A DNA stretch of 64,000 bases from Pseudorasbora parva (lineage: Eukaryota; Chordata; Actinopteri; Cypriniformes; Gobionidae), in the NCBI RefSeq assembly GCF_024679245.1, contig NC_090175.1, forward strand, positions 54,956,449 through 55,020,448. The letters are read 5' to 3'. Shown piece by piece: positions 45,043 through 56,170 of this stretch; the stretch's first letter is position 1; every line of letters starts with the position of its first letter. The notes beneath the pieces are model-generated. The model worked only from the letters and a program-made list of their open reading frames with translations, ran no database searches and was not told where the DNA came from. The position numbers were made by a program, and so were the translations under genes.

Positions 45043-45800
45043 GGAAAACATAGCATGATATTTGCACTTGGTGTAAATAGTTAAATATGTGAAAAATAAT
45101 CAGTTTTTTAATCTATTAAGCATGAAAGACATATTCTAGTACACCCCAAAACCTAAATCAAGACTTCATAAAAGGGGGACAAACATCATGTAAAATCATG
45201 TTGCCATATCAGTTATTGCAGTATAAATATAATTTTATTTTATCATGTTATGAAATATATTTATCTACTATAATAAGTTGTATTTTTATGTTGTGGTTCA
45301 TTTTAATAAATGTGTAGCATTGAGTAAAAAGCATGAAATGTAATAAGATTATGTGAACTTACTTGAGTCAGGAAGGAAGGCGGATCGCTAGGATGCCAAA
45401 TGGAAAGAGAGAAAGAGACATCGGAGTTAGATTTGGCGACTTGTTAAGATGAATGATAAATATTCTAAACCAAATGATGCCTGCGGGGTTGTGGATCCTG
45501 TGAGAGGACGGCAGTGTTGCATGAATATATCCTGTGCTTTAGTTCACACACAGCCTGTCTGTCCCTGTAGCGTTTCCTCCTCTCCTGAGATGATTTCAGT
45601 CCTCCGGCTCTCTCTCACCTCCACACACTGAAAACACTTCGCTTTTTCTTCAAGGCCATTTGATGCATGCTGTGCTGTTGGCCAAACATCTTTACTGAAT
45701 TACATAATCCATATGAAGGTCGATGTAGTGTGTAAAAGTGCTTGTCACATGATTCACATGTGTTTAGACTCTTAGACTCTCCTTCACCTTCAGGTTGTTT
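45043..45800. other. No gene recognised
   Basis: 45120-45190 carries a repeat end ('aaatcaagacttcataaaaggg'). 45360-45660 is balanced, with a 60-codon frame lacking domains. Confidence 0.4.
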
Positions 45801-45960
45801 GGTAGCCTGACGTCGTCATACTCAGACTCTAGTCAGAATATGTGATTGTGGGGCGAGTTTCAACCGAACCATCAATTGGAAAGACCTGCAACTAATCAGA
45901 GCAACGAAGAAAGTTGAGCGACACAGTTGTCTACCCAACTCAACAGCACACACACTGGAG
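45801..45960 (+). repeat. Divergent family B-like element
   Basis: 'tagcctgacgtcgtcatactcagac' followed by 'ggggcgagtttcaaccgaacc', 'aatcagagcaacgaag' parallels family B ('tagcctgacaagccagac', 'gaggggcgga', 'accagagcaacgaag') with many differences. It is likely a related family sharing termini. Confidence 0.5.
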
Positions 45961-46679
45961 GAAGTACAAGGAGTAGATGAGTGTGAACAATATTTGCAAA
46001 AATGACTTACAAAATAGGAACAAAAGCAAATTGTCAAAGATAATTGTGATTATTAGACAACTTGTGTCGAAATGAAACGTGCATTTATTTTTCATCTTAA
46101 TGTTTGCTGTATTTTGTAATGTGTAGCACATCCTATAATCATTTGTCATTGCCATTTAAATTGGCTCAATTTGCAAAACACTGTACAAACGGAAAAGAAG
46201 TATTAAATATACCTCTTGTAACCCAGTTGAGAAATTTGCTACATGAAAAAAGTAGCTTGCTGGATATAAGCAACACGAAATGAAGAATTTGAAATGAAAA
46301 TAACAGCTTCAAGGCATACTAGTTAACTGCAAAATGATGCTCTTTGCCTAAACAAGTACAAACAAAAGCAGACGACGCACAAGATGCCTCCAGTCACCGA
46401 GAGCCGCTCATCTCACTCCCAGAAGGACATTTAAATGAAGTTGGATGAGTTGTAAGTCTTTACTTTAGGATGAAGAAATCACACAACAGTCTGTTTATAC
46501 TGGCGTTAAGAGATCTGTGAAAAAACGTGAATGTTTTACTGTATATTTTATGCAGAAACTGTGTGTAGTGCTTTGGCTTCGATGCTGCGAATGGTTGCCA
46601 GAGCATTTTAAGGTGTTGCAGTTTGGTGCTTGCTTACTTTTAACTAGTTGAACTTCCAAACTCAAACACCAGTTCTGGC
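45961..46679. other. No gene recognised
   Basis: AT-rich, with balanced sequence at 46330-46640. No repeats that I can name. Confidence 0.4.

Positions 46680-46729
<50 letters not shown>
46680..46729. repeat. (TA)n(CA)n compound microsatellite
   Basis: TA run then about 18 CA units. Confidence 0.95.
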
Positions 46730-46731
<2 letters not shown>

Positions 46732-46790
46732 CGGCTTTTAACCACGTTTTCGGTTTGGTTTGGTTCTGATGGCTAGTCAAATCACTTTTT

Positions 46791-47105
46791 TGCTATTCCA
46801 ACACGATCTCATGGTCATGCGTATAAATAGTACGAGTTTGCAATCTCGTGGAATGTATACGCCAAAATGAGTTTTGGGGTGCGTATGGTACGCGGTTTTT
46901 CACGTGCATATGAGACGCACTTTATGGCGTGCATATGACACACTCTTGGGTAGGTTTAGGGTGGTGGGGTGGGGGCTTTGTATGTATAATACGCCATAAA
47001 GTGCGTCTCATAAGCATGCCAAAACTCATTTTGGCGTATACATTCCACGAGATTGCAAACTCGTACTATTTATACGCATTTTTGTGAGATCCGTCTCGCT
47101 ATTCT
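46791..47105 (-). mobile_element. Hairpin element (family E), copy 2, inverted relative to copy 1
   Basis: Element 46799-47097 starts CAACACGATCTCATGG and ends, inverted, GAGACGGATCTCAC, the reverse order of copy 1. It is flanked by GCTATTC (46792-46798 and 47098-47104). The arms and centre ('gggtaggtttagggtgg') match copy 1. Confidence 0.85.
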
Positions 47106-47340
47106 ATTCTTAGGCGACACTGTAAAATAAATATTTTTGGTTTAATTTCAAAAGGTAAGTAACCTGGTTGCCTTAATTTTGAGTTTATTGAAATTAAAAA
47201 TTTAGTTGATACAATGAAGGAAATTGCTTTAATAAATAGAAATTCAAAATATTATTGTATCTGAACCACATCATTTTGATAAATCATGAAAATAGCATAA
47301 TTTTTTTAAAACACCTTGTACATATTCTTAGTGTATTTTA
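47106..47340 (+). repeat. One end of a short fish element
   Basis: 'acactgtaaaataaatatttttggtttaatttcaaaaggtaagtaacctggttgcc' (in parts) is a recurrent fish short-element end (recollection). Its partner end is not found. Confidence 0.45.
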
Positions 47341-47351
47341 TTAAATAAATA

Positions 47352-48336
47352 TACAGTGGGTACGGAAAACAGACCCCTTTAAATTGTTTACGCTTTGTTG
47401 TATTGCAGCCATTTGCTTAAATATTTTTTTATTCTCATTAATGTACACACAGCATCCCATATTGACAGAAAAACACAGAATTGTTGACATTTTTGCAGGT
47501 TTATTAAAATAGAAAAACTGAAATATCACATGGTCCTAAGTATTCAGACCCTTTGCTCAATATTTAGTAGAAGCACCCCTTTGAGGTAATACAGGCCTTT
47601 TTGGGAAAGATGCAACAAGTTTTTCATACCTGGATTTGGGGATTCTCTGCCCTCTACAGTTTTGTCATGTTGGACGGTTAACGTTGGTGGACAGCCATTT
47701 TCAGGTCTCTCCAAAGATGCTTAATTGGGTTTAAGTCAGGGCTCTGGCTGGGCCATGCAAGAACAGTCACGGAGTTGTTGTGAAGCCACTCTTTCGTTAT
47801 TTTAGCTGTGTGCTTAGGGTCATTGTCTTGTTGGAAGGTGAACCTACGGCCCAGTCTGAGGTCTTGAGCACTCTGGAGAAGGTTTTCATTCAGGATATCC
47901 CTGTACTTGGCCGCATTCATCTTTCTCTCGATTGTAACCAGTTTTCCTGTCCCTGCAGCTGAAATACACCCCCACAGCATGATGCTGCCACCACCATGCT
48001 TCACTGATGGGACTGTATTGGACAGGTGATATTTTTCTCCACACATACAGTTTAGAATTAAGGCCAGAATGAAGGTGTAGAATGAAGGTGTAGAACCATC
48101 TCAAGGACGATCAGAAGAAATGGACAGCACCTGAGTTAAATATGTCACAGCAAAGGGTTTGAATATTTCAGTTTTCCTTTTTTAATAAATCTGCAAAAAT
48201 GTCAACAATTGTGTTTTTCTGTCAATATGGGGTGCTGTGTGTACATTAATGAGAAAAAAATGATCTTTAGCAAATGGCTGCAATATAACAGAGTGAAAAA
48301 TTTAAGGGGGTCTGAATATTTTCCGTACCCACTGTA
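47352..48336 (-). mobile_element. Tc1-like element, 981 bp, both ends and TA duplications present
   Basis: Element 47354-48334 has ends CAGTGGGTACGGAAAA on both sides and TA on each flank. The termini extend into long inverted repeats of about 200 bp (for example 'gtcaacaattgtgttttt' right versus 'cagaattgttgac' left). The interior retains only the C-terminal two-thirds of the transposase DDE domain; the N-terminal half is deleted around 48060. Confidence 0.92.
47678..48060 (-). pseudogene. Tc1 transposase C-terminal remnant, catalytic Glu replaced by Lys
   Basis: The reading frame includes VPSVKHGGGSIMLWGCISA (glycine-rich box), TFQQDNDPKHTAKITKEWL (second catalytic Asp) and SPDLNPIKHLWRDLKMAV. 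The last should read DLNPIEHLW, so the third catalytic residue is Lys. The first catalytic Asp and both helix-turn-helix motifs are absent. The frame ends early at 47678 with 'HQR' because of a stop replacing the usual continuation. Inactive. Confidence 0.9.
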
Positions 48337-48479
48337 TATAGGGATGTACAGTGGCAGCTCAGAGTACAGCAGCATTTAAGTGTGAAATGTAATGAATAAA
48401 TGTGAAATTAAAACACTACATAGTCTTCAATATAAAATATAGGCCTAACTTGATTCTTATTAAAGCTACTGTATTAGGC

Positions 48480-48545
48480 AAGGCAAGTTTATTTATATGG
48501 CACATTTCATACACAATTCAAAGTGCTTTACATAGAAATGAATTA
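48480..48545 (-). repeat. L2-like LINE 3' end
   Basis: 'ggcaaggcaagtttatttatatggcacatttcatacac..caaagtgctttacat' is the standard inverted 3' terminus of an abundant L2-like fish retroelement (recollection). The coding part is missing. Confidence 0.5.
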
Positions 48546-48812
48546 AAGTAGGGTTAACAAATGTATAAGAAAAACAATACAATGTGTAAAAATAAAAATA
48601 GAAGCAGTTGTAAAGAGAAGGAAAAAAATTAAAAATTGTTTAAAAAAATGCATTAAAGGTTTTTTTTTCGCTTTTTTTTTGGTCAATAATAAATAATTAC
48701 ATATTTTAGAGGTGAACTGTCCCTTTAAGGACAAGTGTTCACAACCTGCTCGCATCTCGTATACAGACGCACGCAATTTTACTTTCATTTTAGACATAAC
48801 CGACTGTGTTTA

Positions 48813-49077
48813 TACACTCTCCGAAAAAAAGGTACAGTGCTGTCACTGGGGCGGTACCCTTGGGTACAAAAGTGAAATGGTACATTTTTGTACCTTACTC
48901 ACCCCTAAATGGTACATATTAGTACCTTAAAAGGTACATATCAGTACTTTAAGAATGTGTTTTTGTACCTTAAAGGTACATTGTGGAACCTTAAAGGTAC
49001 ATATTAGTACCTTTTCGGTTTTGTACCTTAGGGTACCGCCCCAGTGACAGAAATGTACCTTTTTTCCTGACAGTGTA
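48813..49077. mobile_element. GGTAC-rich short inverted-repeat element
   Basis: Element 48815-49075 (261 bp) lies between TA dinucleotides and has ends CACTCTCCGAAAAAAAGGTAC and CACTGTCAGGAAAAAAGGTAC (each given to 21 bp or fewer in parts). The next inner block 'ctgtcactggggcggtaccc' is also inverted-repeated. GGTAC or its complement GTACC occurs about a dozen times. TA duplication is consistent with Tc1/mariner-type mobilisation. Confidence 0.8.
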
Positions 49078-50433
49078 TATGTTAACCTTGTGTGTATTTG
49101 AGAGTATTAGCGCAGTAAGACACTTAGTCCAGTAATCACGTGTGTTTGACAGGCTTTTAGTGTGCGCGCTCAGCGCATGTTAAAACTGTGCACAAGCACG
49201 CGAATGAAATGTTTAACTGGCAAGGCTTTAAAACTCATGCATATAATGAACTTTCGTGATTGTGAATAACTATAATGTTCCGTGAGTGTAACTCTCTGAC
49301 ACCAGCATTTCAAGCGGCTAAACACCCCCTAACTTTATTGGATATTTGCTCATATCAACGCGTTCAAAGGCACACTCAAACAGAGTCAAAGTGTGAGAAA
49401 TATTACAAACGGAGAGAAAAAGAAATAATAAATTAAATGCTAAACCGCGATTCTCAAGGGTGTAGTGAACCGTCAATGGTGTACCGAATGGTTCAATATT
49501 AAATTGAGAATTGTTAGATCCATTGTATATTGTTTTCTATTTTACTCAATATGATCTGGAATCACAAAATGGCAGTAGCACATAATGACGGAATTTTCAG
49601 TTTAAGTTGTTAAAAAATGTTTTACATACAATGTAACAAAAATAACATTTTAATGTCATTTATTTATGTATTTATTTATCTGTTCACTATGAACTGGGAT
49701 GGCGAATCTACCAGAGGTAAATAAATAGATAAGTGTTTAATTTAGTTTAACTTTCAAAGTTTCCAATGAAGCCACTGGACCGAAACTTATAATTTCTCCT
49801 GTCTAACACACACTGAACCGTAACTGCTGCTCTTTGACAAAACCATCACAGCTGAGAAGACATGCAGGCTGTTCATTCCTGCGATTCCCACACCAATTAT
49901 CCAAAGTCTCTCCCTTTGGATTTGAGCTTCTAATCAGCATTGATTTCCTCTGAATCCATGAGCGTGATCAGCCCTACTGGGAGTAAATGACCCTAGAATA
50001 CCATGTTCACACTGCTAGGACAAATGAGTCCTCAAGAGCTGTGTTTGTTTAAAGTCAGCATGAAACAGAGTTGAGAGAGTCTTTCTTCTCTATTGTGACG
50101 TAAATCTGAGTGAAACCTCTTCTCAAACAAGATTGGATGGTTGTGGTTTGCAATTGGCTGATCTCAAGTGAGAGACATGTTGCCCCGCCCTCATCATCAG
50201 AGAAGAGATGTTGCTGCAAAAGGGATTATAAGATTTAATGAAGAATAACAATAATAATGTGCACATATACATTATTTATAATAAAACATAATAACCATAA
50301 TATTAAATATTAAAATATTAATAAAATAATAGTAAATTAAAAAAGTATAGAAATCATACTAGACCATTTGATTGACATGTAAAGTAAAACATTGAACTGC
50401 TGATTTTAAGCTATATATTTTAAGATTATCGCA

Positions 50434-50435
<2 letters not shown>
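49078..50435. other. Noncoding; no gene recognised
   Basis: 49090-49420 mixes single-copy text. 50050-50230 includes 'gtcagcatgaaacagagttg' and 'gccccgccctcatcatcagag', which resemble a dispersed element. 50230-50400 is AT-rich. Confidence 0.4.

Positions 50436-50529
<94 letters not shown>
50436..50529. repeat. (GT)47 microsatellite
   Basis: Uninterrupted GT run. Confidence 0.98.
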
Positions 50530-50532
<3 letters not shown>

Positions 50533-51391
50533 ATAATATTTATGTATTTTTTAGTCCACCTGTTTCATGAGTCGAGTCAGCGAATGGAGACTACAGTGAA
50601 CTTATACTGAAGAATTATACAGCTGTTGTAAAAATAATAGAGGTGGTCGTAACGTTTTGAACGCCACACACATTAATGGAAATGTGATTTAGCAATCTCA
50701 CAGGAGGAGGGCTGGCGTTTATGTACAACACGAGTTATAAAATTATGAAAATCTGTATTGGGCTTTGATGCACTAGAAACAACGTGGTCTAATTGATTTG
50801 GATATTCTAATTACATTTCTCCAGTCTCATGTCTCATTAGCAAACGTAAAAATAGAGGGCGAGTAAAAGCTGACATTAATTCAGGCAATCTGCACATGGG
50901 ATTCACCAGTAAAACACACACACAATGGAAGAGCTCATTACATGCACACAATCACGCATAAAGGCTGACTCAGCTTTCCTCTGTTTACATCAATTAGAGA
51001 GACCTCGCATGTTTGCACACGCATCCCTCCTCTGGTCAGCCCAGGGGATTGTGGGTCGGCGGGGACATGGCCTGTCTGTATAGAGATGCACACGGCGACG
51101 GCTGTCTGTGTCAAATCAGTCGATCGCACAGGGAATCGTTCAGCCGTAAAAGATGTGGAGCACAGACAGAGAATTCTAGGATATCTTGAACGCTCTTGGA
51201 CCGTATAAGAGGTCAAGCTCTGATATGACCAAAGCATTGCAGCAATCCATATGACTCATATTATATTCCATGTCTTATTTTTATGAGGAATAGACCAAAA
51301 TTTTTGCATTGAAATCTGTGTCAATGATGACTAGTGGCATTTGACATTTGATCTGTACAACATAAATACAACATAAATACAATCACATATT
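50530..51391. other. Single-copy-looking; candidate conserved block 50640-50930
   Basis: 50640-50930 includes 'gtctaattgatttggatattctaattacatttctcc' (shown in parts) and 'ctcattagcaaacg', rich in TAAT cores and free of repeats. No open frames of interest. Confidence 0.35.
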
Positions 51392-51564
51392 TTGTCACCT
51401 ACAAAAAAGCACGATTTCTGGATCTCACAGACCTGTAAATACTTCTTTAAGGGGCTCTTCTGTCTTCCACTCAAACCCTGTATTAATGGCACCTGTTTGA
51501 ACTTGTTCTCAGTATAAAAGACACCTGTCCACAACCTCAAACAGTCAAGATTCCTAACTCCACT

Positions 51565-52344
51565 ATGGCCAAGACCAAAGAGCTGTCAAAGGACACCAGA
51601 AACAAAATAGTAGACCTGCACCAGGCTGGGAAGACTGAATCTGAAATAGGTAAGCAGCTTGGTGTGAAGAAATCAACTGTGGGAGCAATTATTAGATAAT
51701 GGAAGACATGCAAGACCACTGATAATCTCCTTTGATCTGGGGCTCCATGTAAGATCTCACCCCGTTGGTTTTAAAATGATCACAAGAACGGTGAGCAAAA
51801 ATCCCAGAACCACATGAGGGGACCTAGTGAATGACCTGCAGTGAGCTGGGACCAAAGTAACGAAGGCCACCATCAGTAACACACTACACCGCCATGGACT
51901 CAAAACCTGCAGTGCCAGACGTGTCCCCCTGCTTAAGCCAGTACATGTCTGGGTCGATCTGAAGTTTGCTAGAGAGCATTTGGATGATCCAGAAGAGGAT
52001 TGGGAGAATGTCAGATGAAACCAAAATATAACTTTTTTGTAAAAACTCAACTTGTCGTGTTTGGAGGAGAAAGAATGCAGAGTTGCACCATACCTACTGT
52101 GAAGCATGGGGATGCAAACATCATGCTTTGGGGCTGTTATTCTGCAAAGGGACCAGGGCGACTGATCCATATAAAGGAAAAAATGAATGGGGCCATGTAT
52201 CGTGAGATTTTGAGTTAAAACTGCCTTCCATCAGCAAGGGCAATGAAGATGAAACATGGCTGGGTCTTTCAACATGAAAATGATCCCAAACACACCACCC
52301 AGGCAACAAAGGAGTGGCTTCGTAAGAAGCATTTCAGGGTCCTG
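51565..52344 (+). pseudogene. Tc1 transposase pseudogene, multiple stops
   Basis: The ATG at 51565 opens [20 protein letters not shown], then [19 protein letters not shown], the first helix-turn-helix. A TAA at 51697-51699 ends the frame after 44 codons, where the family has a Lys codon. Further stops and small deletions follow. The region around 52088-52215 still reads [20 protein letters not shown]. After the interrupting element, DLNPIENLWRELKI at about 53270-53310 keeps the catalytic Glu. Not functional. Confidence 0.88.
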
Positions 52345-53254
52345 GGGCCTATACCATGAAGCCGGTTTAGCTGGCTAGTCAGATATGTTTAAGCTTAATT
52401 TGTGCCAATCCTGGGTTTTAGGTACCATTATAGTGGTTTAGCTTTTAGCTGTGTTCAGCGGCATAGTAGCTTACGCTCCATGGCTAACCTGCTCCAGGGC
52501 AGGTTATGTTCTGGATAAGAAATCTCAAATTGAATTTGGACCAATCAACTGTGAGTAAAGTGACACACTTCTGATGCAATAAAGTCACTCCTACAGTTTC
52601 TACTCCAAATTAAAGGTCACTACATAACCAATGGTTTTTAAAGAGTAACGCGTCTGGCTTTTAAAAATGCTTATTTATAATAATAGTAATTCTGGATGAT
52701 TTAGATATAATTTACGTAATTATTATACCCTTAATCAATTACACACTTATCATTTTAGTTAATCAATCATTAATAGGCACTGTGTTAGTATTAATATGGA
52801 TAGCAGTCATACAAATATGCTTTAAGATCAATAAATAAAGCTATCAAAAAAGAAGCTTACTGAGCTTAAATGTTCAATTCTCAACTTTTACTTGCATTGA
52901 ATATAATATTTTTCTTTGTGTCCTCTTTTATAGACAGCTTTTTTCTTTTTGCTGTGTAAATTTGTTTAAATTCTTAATATTTTTCAACCATGTAATAATC
53001 TGCAGAAGAGAGAAATGAATATCACTGCTCCTCTCGCGAGAAGTGACTCTCAGTTCCACTGATCCAGCGTGTGATTGGCTGTTCTCTGCTGATGTCACAG
53101 CTAAACTCCTGAACTCAGGATCAAAGTGTGAGATGACAGAGAAAGCTGATGATCAGCATCATGGTACCAACAAAGCCTGAATAGGTTGGTTTGGTTTAGT
53201 CAACTCGAAACTAAACCAAACTTTGTTAAACTACCATCATGGTACAGGCCCCTG
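52342..53254 (+). mobile_element. DNA element inserted in the Tc1 pseudogene
   Basis: Element about 52345-53251 (907 bp) has ends GGGCCTATACCATGA and, inverted, GGGCCTGTACCATGA. Flanks read CTG on both sides, but the G/C palindrome at the junction also allows 1- or 5-bp duplications. Restoring the junction gives the contiguous Tc1 text 'ggtcctggaga', confirming the insertion. A 3-bp CWG or TWA duplication would fit PIF/Harbinger. No transposase seen. Confidence 0.75.
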
Positions 53255-53378
53255 GAGACTCCAGATCTCAACCCCATAGAAAATCTTTGGAGGGAGTTGA
53301 AAATCTGTGTTACCCAGCAACTGCCCCAAAACATCACTGCTCTAGAAGAGATCTGCCAAACTACCAGCAACAGTGTGT

Positions 53379-53555
53379 ACATTTACATTACATTTATGCA
53401 TTTGGCAGACGCTTTTATCCAAAGCGACTTACATTGCATTTTTTAAGGTACACATTTTACATTTTTGTAAATTCTTGCTTTCCCTGGGAATCGAACCCAT
53501 GACCTTGGTGTTGCTAAAGCCACGCTCTACTGGTTGAGCTACAGGAAAGCCAAGT
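53379..53555 (-). mobile_element. tRNA-derived SINE
   Basis: On the minus strand it begins with a tRNA-like head having A-box TAGCTCAACCAGTAGAGC (53524-53541) and B-box GGTTCGATTCC (53487-53497), the RNA polymerase III internal promoter. It then continues into a tail containing 'gtaagtcgctttggataaaa' and 'gcgtctgccaaatgc'. This body is ubiquitous in teleost genomes (recollection). It interrupts the Tc1 3' region; a target duplication is not clear. Confidence 0.8.
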
Positions 53556-53832
53556 AAAGACCTTGTGGGGACTTACAGAAAACGTTTGACCTCTGTCATT
53601 GCCAACAAAGGTATATAACAAAGTATTGAGATGAACTTTTGTTATTGACCAAATACTTATTTTCGACCATAATTTGTTAATAAATTCTTTAAAAATCAGA
53701 CATTGTGATTTTTTTCTCATTCTGTCTCTCATAGTTGAAGTGTACCTGTGATGAAAATTACAGACCTCTCGTCTTTTTTTAAGTGGGAGAACTTGCACAA
53801 TTGGTTGCTGAATAAATATTTTTTTGCCCTAC

Positions 53833-55102
53833 TGTATACCTTTTAGGTGGACAGTTCTTAGACTCTTCCAGCAGGTGAAAGTGTTGCATCTGATCACATG
53901 GTAAAGAAAAGCGAAGCTCTCCTCACAGCACATGATGAGCCGAAGCATTCATAACTGAACTGCAGGTTTGTTTATGTCAGCTATTTCCTGGCAGCTTTGA
54001 CTGTGGCTCATCCAATCACACTGTAGAGCCGTTAACTAGCCTATCTGTTTTATAATAGACTTGAATCTATCATGTGGTCATTTAGTGCTTGTGTTAGCAG
54101 CTCCGCTGAAATGAAAAGTGGCCTGAGATAAAAAGCACACAGTGATCAAGGGCCGGCCCTTCATATCAAGCACCCTTTGCTCAGATGGTATTGATCACTG
54201 CAGCTTTTAATGTATTAATCATGACCTCGTCTTCAGTTTGGCCCTGTTCACAGCATCTAATAATTCCATGCTGCTGAAATCGCCTGGCCCTCATGCCCAA
54301 TCTAAATTCAATTTGTGCAACTGTACAAATGTCTTTGTTGTTGGTAATGATCTTATCAGCACAGTTCCAGAAGCCCCAAATCCTCGTCACAATTGCTGAG
54401 GCTGATCACCAGCTTTATTTGTTTGTGCGGTCCCGAGGGAAGGCTTAGACTTTAATTAATAATTTGGTCAGATTTCGAGAGAGCGATACCTTCTCTTGTT
54501 CTCCATCATTTTCTGACACCATCTTAACAGCAAGGGTTTCTAGCTCCATCTAGTGCTTGAACTGGCAAGGGCAACGTGGAGTTAATATATGCAATGTTTG
54601 TGCTGGTGCTGTTTAGATATTCATAGAAATTCACAACAAGGCGGAGCAACAACTCAAAGCATAAGAAAACAAATTGCATTTACACTGCCTGTGATGTGTG
54701 CTTTCCTGTGCTCTCACACTGCAGCGCATAATGCAAAATGATGTAGTTCAAAATGTATTGCCACTTCGATTCAGAGTGCAATTAGTTTCTTTGCTGTTTC
54801 TAAACATGAGTAGTTTATAGTGTATAATCTGTGCATTGTATGCATATTTTCTCTGTGAATACTCAGATGATCTGATGCATTTGTCTGAATGTTTGAACAG
54901 TGTTACAGCGCACTATGTGAAATATTGTATCCCTCAATGCAATGGGCTTTTGCTTGAATTTAAATATTAAAACAATTTTTAAATATGCCAAATATTCATA
55001 TTATCATAAATATACTAAATAGAAAATGCACAACATGTGCATTTTTCATTGCATATAACATAGTTTCACAGTAGTTATTGCTCTGATCAGATTCAAAGGC
55101 CC
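53833..55102. other. Single-copy-looking; strong conserved-element candidate 54080-54480
   Basis: 54080-54480 is long, balanced, repeat-free and rich in regulatory-looking words ('aatgtattaatcatgacc', 'ggtaatgatcttatcagc', 'agactttaattaataatttgg'). The 69-codon minus frame at 54181-54390 has no domain. 54481-55102 is AT-rich with nothing recognised. Confidence 0.4.
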
Positions 55103-55395
55103 GTACGAGTTTGCAATCTCGTGGAATGTATATGCCAAAATGAGTTTTGGCGTGCGTATGGTACGCGGTTTTTCGCGTGCATATGAGACGCACTTTATGG
55201 CGTATTATACATACGAACCCCCCACCCCACCACCCTAAACCTACCCAAGAGCGTCTCATATGCACGCCATAAAGTGCGTCTCATATGCACGCAAAAAAAC
55301 GCGTACCATACGCACCCCAAAACTCATTTTGGCGTATACATTCAACAAGATTGCAAACTCGTACTATTTATACGCATGACCATGAGATCGTGTTG
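55103..55395 (-). mobile_element. Hairpin element (family E), copy 3, one tip lost
   Basis: Begins inside the arm at 'gtacgagtttgcaatctcg' and runs to 'gaccatgagatcgtgttg' at 55395. The first ~20 bp of the left tip are missing, so no duplication can be assigned. Arms and the central 'ccctaaacctaccc' match the other copies. Confidence 0.8.
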
Positions 55396-55836
55396 TGTAA
55401 CTGCAGTTGTTTATGCAGCTGTTGTAATTGTTTACTACATTTAAAACAAAACAAAAAACACTTGTTAAAAATAATAAAATATGCAATATAAATGTTAGAT
55501 GAAAACATAAAAGATAAAAAAAAGTTGCTGTGGCAACTGACTGAAAAAAATAAGTTGAAATTAATGTTGATGTATTAAAATTACTAAAACATATATAATA
55601 TATATTTACCTTTTTTTCTTTAAAAAAAATTGTTCTCAAAAATAATTTGTGTAAATGCAGGAGTTAATGCAGTTGTTGTTCAAATTTAAATAAAAAAACA
55701 CTTGGTAAATAAAATAAACCATTTCAATATTAGATGAAAACAAAATATTAGATCAAAAGCTGATGTTGATTCTTGTTTTATTACGAGCTCTGTCGAGTTC
55801 TCTTTAGCAGCAGACTCTGCTCGGTTCTGTGTTTGT
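55396..55836. other. AT-rich noncoding
   Basis: Two similar words, 'gcagttgttt..aaaacacttgtt' (55405-55465) and 'gcagttgttgttc..aaaacacttggt' (55670-55706), and 'aaatgttagatgaaaacat'/'aatattagatgaaaacaa' indicate a ~250-bp degenerate tandem duplication. No gene. Confidence 0.45.
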
Positions 55837-56170
55837 TTAACCCTCATATGGTCCTCATTTCCCCTTGACATTCAGGGTCTTTAGGGTTCTTGTGGACCCC
55901 ATCCATTTACAGAGTGATTGTATTAAATATATATACATTTATACTGTGTTTTGGGGAATATGTGATGCCATGTTCCACATTGCATTTGTGCTTTAGTACC
56001 ATTTCATTTCTGTGTGAACATTTTCATATTTATGCCAGATTTAATGATTTTATTGAAAAACCCTGGGTGTGACTAGATTATGTATGCAACTGAGATGAAG
56101 AGAACAATGTTTTTACTGAGGGAAACATCAAATGGTGTCCGAAGAACCCCAAAAACCCTGTGAGGGTTAA
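55837..56170 (+). mobile_element. TTAA-flanked short element, 326 bp
   Basis: Element 55841-56166 has ends CCCTCATATGG and, inverted, CCCTCACAGGG. It is flanked by TTAA (55837-55840 and 56167-56170), the target of piggyBac/Kolobok elements. 'gggttcttgtggacccc' near the left and 'gaagaaccccaaaaacc' near the right extend the inverted similarity. No coding content. Confidence 0.65.

Larger units (their letters stand above)
51392..53832 (+). mobile_element. Decayed Tc1-like element split by two later insertions
   Basis: The upstream untranslated part starts near 51392 ('ttttgtcacctac'). The coding region runs 51565-52344, resumes 53252-53370, and its 3' end runs 53554-53832 ('agtgggagaacttgcacaattgg', terminus 'gccctactgta'). 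The left inverted terminus is not visible. The gaps are filled by a DNA element (52345-53251) and a SINE (about 53379-53553). Confidence 0.88.

Noticed and set aside
53486..53545. Functional tRNA gene
   Set aside because: A- and B-boxes are good, but the cloverleaf is degraded and the segment is continuous with a SINE body.
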